Assembly: GCA_900290385.1 (NCBI GenBank)
Contig: OMSV01000173.1
Location: forward strand, 1 to 8,658
Direction: 5' to 3'
Source: Syntrophobacter sp. SbD2
Lineage (GTDB): Bacteria > Desulfobacterota > Syntrophobacteria > Syntrophobacterales > Syntrophobacteraceae
DNA: 8,658 nucleotides
Shown: piece by piece, positions 6,289 to 8,658 of the stretch
How the letters are laid out: each line of letters starts with the position of its first letter
Position numbering within the stretch: position 1 is the stretch's first letter
Position numbers and translations under genes: made by a program
Notes under the pieces: model-generated
Told to the model about the DNA's origin: nothing
What the model saw: the letters and a program-made list of their open reading frames with translations, nothing else
Database searches by the model: none

Positions 6289-7747
6289 CGGAGTCAAGAA
6301 AATATACCTGGTGGGAATCGGGGGGATCGCCATGGGGACCCTGGCGACGATGCTTAAACAGAGCGGTTTTGAGGTGGCCGGATCTGATCAGAACCTCTAT
6401 CCTCCAATGAGTACGCATCTCCGGGCCTTGGGCATTCCTATCTTTGAGGGGTTCTCGCCGCAAAACCCAAACCCTCAAAAGTTTGCTCCGGACCTCTTTA
6501 TCATGGGTAACGTCATACGGCGGGAAAATCCGGAAGCCCAATTCATCATGGCGCAGGACCGGCCCTGTCTGTCAATGCCCCAGGCGATTTCCCGGCTTTT
6601 TCTCCCTGGGCGAAAGAGCATGGTTGTAACCGGGACCCATGGAAAGAGCACGACCTCATCTCTTTTAGCATGGGTCCTCGAGCGGGGTGGAAAAGACCCC
6701 GGGGCCTTTATCGGGGCCTTGCTCAAGGATTGGGGCAGGAGCTGCCGGCTGGGTTCGGGCGAATACATGGTGCTCGAAGGGGATGAATACGATACGGCCT
6801 TCTTCGATAAGGGACCGAAATTCCTCCATTATCAACCCTATACAGCGATAGTTACAGGCATCGAATTCGATCATGCGGACATCTTCTCCGGCCTCGACGT
6901 AATTTTGAAAGCGTTCCGCGACTTTGTCAGACTGATCCCGGAGCGTGGACACCTTATCATCAATGCCGACGATCCAAACAGCATGTCGCTCGCCTCTGAA
7001 TGCAAAGGGTGCGTGATTACCTACGGCCGCTCGCACCGTGCGGATTGGCGTATTAAATGGGTTGATTTCCGCCCCGGCGAGGTATCTTTCCTGCTTCGAA
7101 ATCCCCGGACCTTCCGCGAAGAGACATTCCGGTCCCCTCTCCCAGGAAGGCACAACGTCTGGAACATAACAGCCGTGATCGCTGCCGCAAGCATTGCCGG
7201 AATGACTCTAGACTCCATTCAGGAGGCGGTGCTGGCTTTCAATGGAATAAAACGCCGCCAGGACGTCATAGGAGAGTTCGAAGGAATTCTGGTGGTGGAC
7301 GATTTCGCTCATCATCCAACTTCGGTTCACGAAACGCTCCTTGGTCTGAAGCTCTTCTATCCCGAGCGCCGCATTATCGCCGCTTTCGAGCCCAGGAGCA
7401 ACTCGAGCAAGCGAAACGTTTTCCAGGAGCTTTACTCGAGCGCATTTTCTGCGGCGGACATCATCTGCATCAAGCAGCCGCCTGCGATGGACTCCATTGC
7501 CGAACCTCAACGCCTCGACGCCCAACGGCTCGTAGATGATATCTGCAAACGGCAAAAGGATGCTCGCTTCTTCCCGACTACCAGTGAACTGCTCGAGTTT
7601 TTGCTTCAGTCGGCTCGACGCGGCGACCTGATCGTCTGCATGAGCAACGGGAGCTTCGATGGGCTTACCGGCAGACTGGCAGCAGATCTTGGGCGTGTCC
7701 ATCCGGAAACGCCTGGCGCAAACCAGAGCGTGACTGAGCGAAAATGA
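6278..7747 (+). CDS. mpl: UDP-MurNAc:L-Ala-gamma-D-Glu-meso-DAP ligase (murein peptide ligase)
   Basis: This ATP-dependent cytoplasmic ligase attaches recycled L-Ala-gamma-D-Glu-meso-DAP tripeptide directly to UDP-MurNAc, bypassing MurC, MurD and MurE. It has the three-domain Mur ligase plan. The N-terminal Rossmann domain starts YLVGIGGIAMG (residues 10-20), with the Mpl hallmark YPPMST at 41-46. The P-loop is GTHGKST (119-125), followed by EGDEYDTAFFDKGPKF (167-182), which is typical of Mpl and not MurC. The C-terminal domain carries DDFAHHPT (341-348) and FEPRSNSSKR (370-379). At 489 residues it is about 30 longer than E. coli Mpl (457), the excess including a polar C-terminal tail. The ATG at 6278 overlaps the upstream hydrolase by 11 bases, with GGAAG at 6264-6268, nine bases upstream. 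Its immediate association with ldcA, which supplies its substrate, is strong functional context. Confidence 0.95.
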   Translation: METDGVKKIYLVGIGGIAMGTLATMLKQSGFEVAGSDQNLYPPMSTHLRALGIPIFEGFSPQNPNPQKFAPDLFIMGNVIRRENPEAQFIMAQDRPCLSMPQAISRLFLPGRKSMVVTGTHGKSTTSSLLAWVLERGGKDPGAFIGALLKDWGRSCRLGSGEYMVLEGDEYDTAFFDKGPKFLHYQPYTAIVTGIEFDHADIFSGLDVILKAFRDFVRLIPERGHLIINADDPNSMSLASECKGCVITYGRSHRADWRIKWVDFRPGEVSFLLRNPRTFREETFRSPLPGRHNVWNITAVIAAASIAGMTLDSIQEAVLAFNGIKRRQDVIGEFEGILVVDDFAHHPTSVHETLLGLKLFYPERRIIAAFEPRSNSSKRNVFQELYSSAFSAADIICIKQPPAMDSIAEPQRLDAQRLVDDICKRQKDARFFPTTSELLEFLLQSARRGDLIVCMSNGSFDGLTGRLAADLGRVHPETPGANQSVTERK

Positions 7748-7750
7748 ACA

Positions 7751-7754
7751 AGGA
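7751..7754 (+). promoter_or_regulatory. Ribosome binding site fixing the queH start
   Basis: AGGA at 7751-7754 directly abuts the ATG at 7755, leaving no spacer, but stands nine bases before the in-frame ATG at 7764. The second ATG also matches the usual QueH N-terminus, so it is the better start. Confidence 0.65.
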
Positions 7755-7763
7755 ATGAACCAA

Positions 7764-8321
7764 ATGGAGCGAATTCTTCTCCATATTTGCTGCGGTCCCT
7801 GTTCGATCTACCCGGTTTCGGTCCTGCGCGGCGAGAACCTGACCGTACACGGATTTTTTTACAATCCGCACATTCAACCTTATCAGGAATTTGAAAAAAG
7901 GCTCAACACTCTTCGAACCTTCGCGCAAAGCGAGGACCTGCCGGTTATCTTCCGGGCCGACTATGATCCGCAAACCTTTTTCCGGCAGGCAGCATTTCGC
8001 GAAACCAATCGCTGCCTTTACTGCTATTCTCTGAGGCTGAACGCGACGGCGAGCCTGGCAAAAAAGAGCCGCTTCGACGCGTTCACCACGACACTTCTTT
8101 ACAGCAGGCACCAGAAGCACCAGTTGATAGCATCAATTGCTGAAGAAGCGTCCAGAAAACATGGGATCGCTTTCCTCTACAAGGATTTTAGGTCCGGATG
8201 GCCTCAGGGTCAACAGAGGGCAAAGGCGCTCGGCATGTATAGACAACAATATTGCGGATGCATCTACTCCGAGATGGAAAGGTTTCACCCAAAAGCCGCC
8301 GGGAGTGAAAAGCGTGAATAA
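7764..8321 (+). CDS. queH: Epoxyqueuosine reductase QueH (former DUF208)
   Basis: It reduces epoxyqueuosine to queuosine in the wobble position of GUN-anticodon tRNAs, the last step of queuosine synthesis. It is a cobalamin-independent replacement for QueG, using an iron-sulfur cluster and an additional iron. From ATG 7764 the protein is 185 residues, of normal length. It opens MERILLHICCGPCS with the adjacent Cys9-Cys10 and Cys13; then come FFYNPHIQPYQEF (31-43), RCLYCYSLRL with Cys84 and Cys87, TTTLLYSRHQKH (108-119), KDFRSGW (140-146) and YCGCIYSE with Cys164 and Cys166. These conserved Cys pairs are the expected metal ligands; exact ligand assignment is not provable here. An ATG three codons earlier (7755) is possible but has its Shine-Dalgarno with no spacer. 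The next gene starts within its last eight bases. Confidence 0.94.
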   Translation: MERILLHICCGPCSIYPVSVLRGENLTVHGFFYNPHIQPYQEFEKRLNTLRTFAQSEDLPVIFRADYDPQTFFRQAAFRETNRCLYCYSLRLNATASLAKKSRFDAFTTTLLYSRHQKHQLIASIAEEASRKHGIAFLYKDFRSGWPQGQQRAKALGMYRQQYCGCIYSEMERFHPKAAGSEKRE

Positions 8322-8658
8322 CTCGATCGGAGAGCTTAAGCCTTGCGGCATCCAGGTCGATGAAAACGGCGACTGGTTTCATAACGGAAACAGGATCTTC
8401 CGGCCTAAGATCCTGGAAACTTTCTATGAAAAACTGGACCAGACGCCCACGGGTGAATTTATCCTGACCGATTTTCGCGGACCCTGCCTCCTCGATGTTG
8501 CCGATACGCCCTTTGTGGTCTCAAGAGTGGACCTCGAGCACGATGAGTCCGGCCGGGAGCGGATTATAATTCGACTCAAAAACATTTCACGATCCGAAGT
8601 CCTGGATCCCGATACACTGGCAACCGGAAGGGATAATATTCTCTATTGCAGGGTGTCC
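8314..8658 (+). CDS. Hypothetical protein, DUF1285-like, truncated at right edge
   Basis: The frame is open from a GTG at 8314 to the window end (115 codons, no stop), with GGGAG at 8301-8305 eight bases upstream and an eight-base overlap with queH. This arrangement supports a real, translationally coupled gene. The visible protein begins VNNSIGELKPCGIQVDENG, then DWFHNGNRIFRP, an acidic helix-like ILETFYEKLD, and LLDVADTPFVVSRVDL. It is followed by a charged segment that looks like a strand-rich domain (ERIIIRLKN). The DENGDWFHNGNRI and DVADTPFVV blocks recall the DUF1285 family, small soluble proteins of unknown function. There is no signal peptide or membrane segment. The family match is from memory of the pattern; a different small beta-rich family is possible. 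No catalytic motif is recognised. Confidence 0.7.
   Translation, partial: MNNSIGELKPCGIQVDENGDWFHNGNRIFRPKILETFYEKLDQTPTGEFILTDFRGPCLLDVADTPFVVSRVDLEHDESGRERIIIRLKNISRSEVLDPDTLATGRDNILYCRVS

Overview
This window is a densely packed plus-strand stretch of a bacterial chromosome. It reads as housekeeping and cell-wall metabolism, not as a mobile or defence island. The gene set suggests an anaerobic Gram-negative bacterium, most plausibly a deltaproteobacterium (Desulfobacterota, perhaps a syntrophic or sulfate-reducing type). The reasons are a Proteobacteria-type Mpl muropeptide ligase, a type III pantothenate kinase, the iron-sulfur epoxyqueuosine reductase QueH, and a glutaryl-CoA dehydrogenase of the kind used in aromatic or glutarate catabolism. 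The taxonomic placement is inference. Base composition looks moderately GC-rich by eye and was not computed.

Layout: (1) 1-854 is the 3' two-thirds of a glutaryl-CoA dehydrogenase whose start lies beyond the left edge. (2) 855-1090 is a non-coding gap that ends in a degenerating 7-bp tandem repeat touching the folP ribosome binding site. (3) 1091-1963 is folP. (4) A textbook intrinsic terminator (1985-2010) sits between folP and glmM, only 9 bases before the glmM Shine-Dalgarno. (5) 2029-3423 is glmM, followed by a short gap with a hairpin that has no U-tract. (6) 3497-8321 is a tight run of coaX, an S66 LD-carboxypeptidase (ldcA), an S12 serine hydrolase, mpl and queH, with gaps of 16 bases or fewer, or overlaps. 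(7) At the right edge a partial gene starts inside the end of queH; it resembles the DUF1285 family.

Functionally the centre of the window is peptidoglycan supply and recycling. GlmM makes glucosamine-1-phosphate for UDP-GlcNAc. LdcA trims recovered tetrapeptide to tripeptide. Mpl ligates the tripeptide back onto UDP-MurNAc. The S12 hydrolase lies between ldcA and mpl, overlaps both, and has no visible export signal, so a cytoplasmic role in muropeptide recycling is the most interesting open hypothesis here. FolP (folate), CoaX (CoA) and QueH (queuosine) are cofactor or tRNA-modification genes sharing the run. I found no CRISPR, rRNA, tRNA, insertion sequence or clearly novel system.
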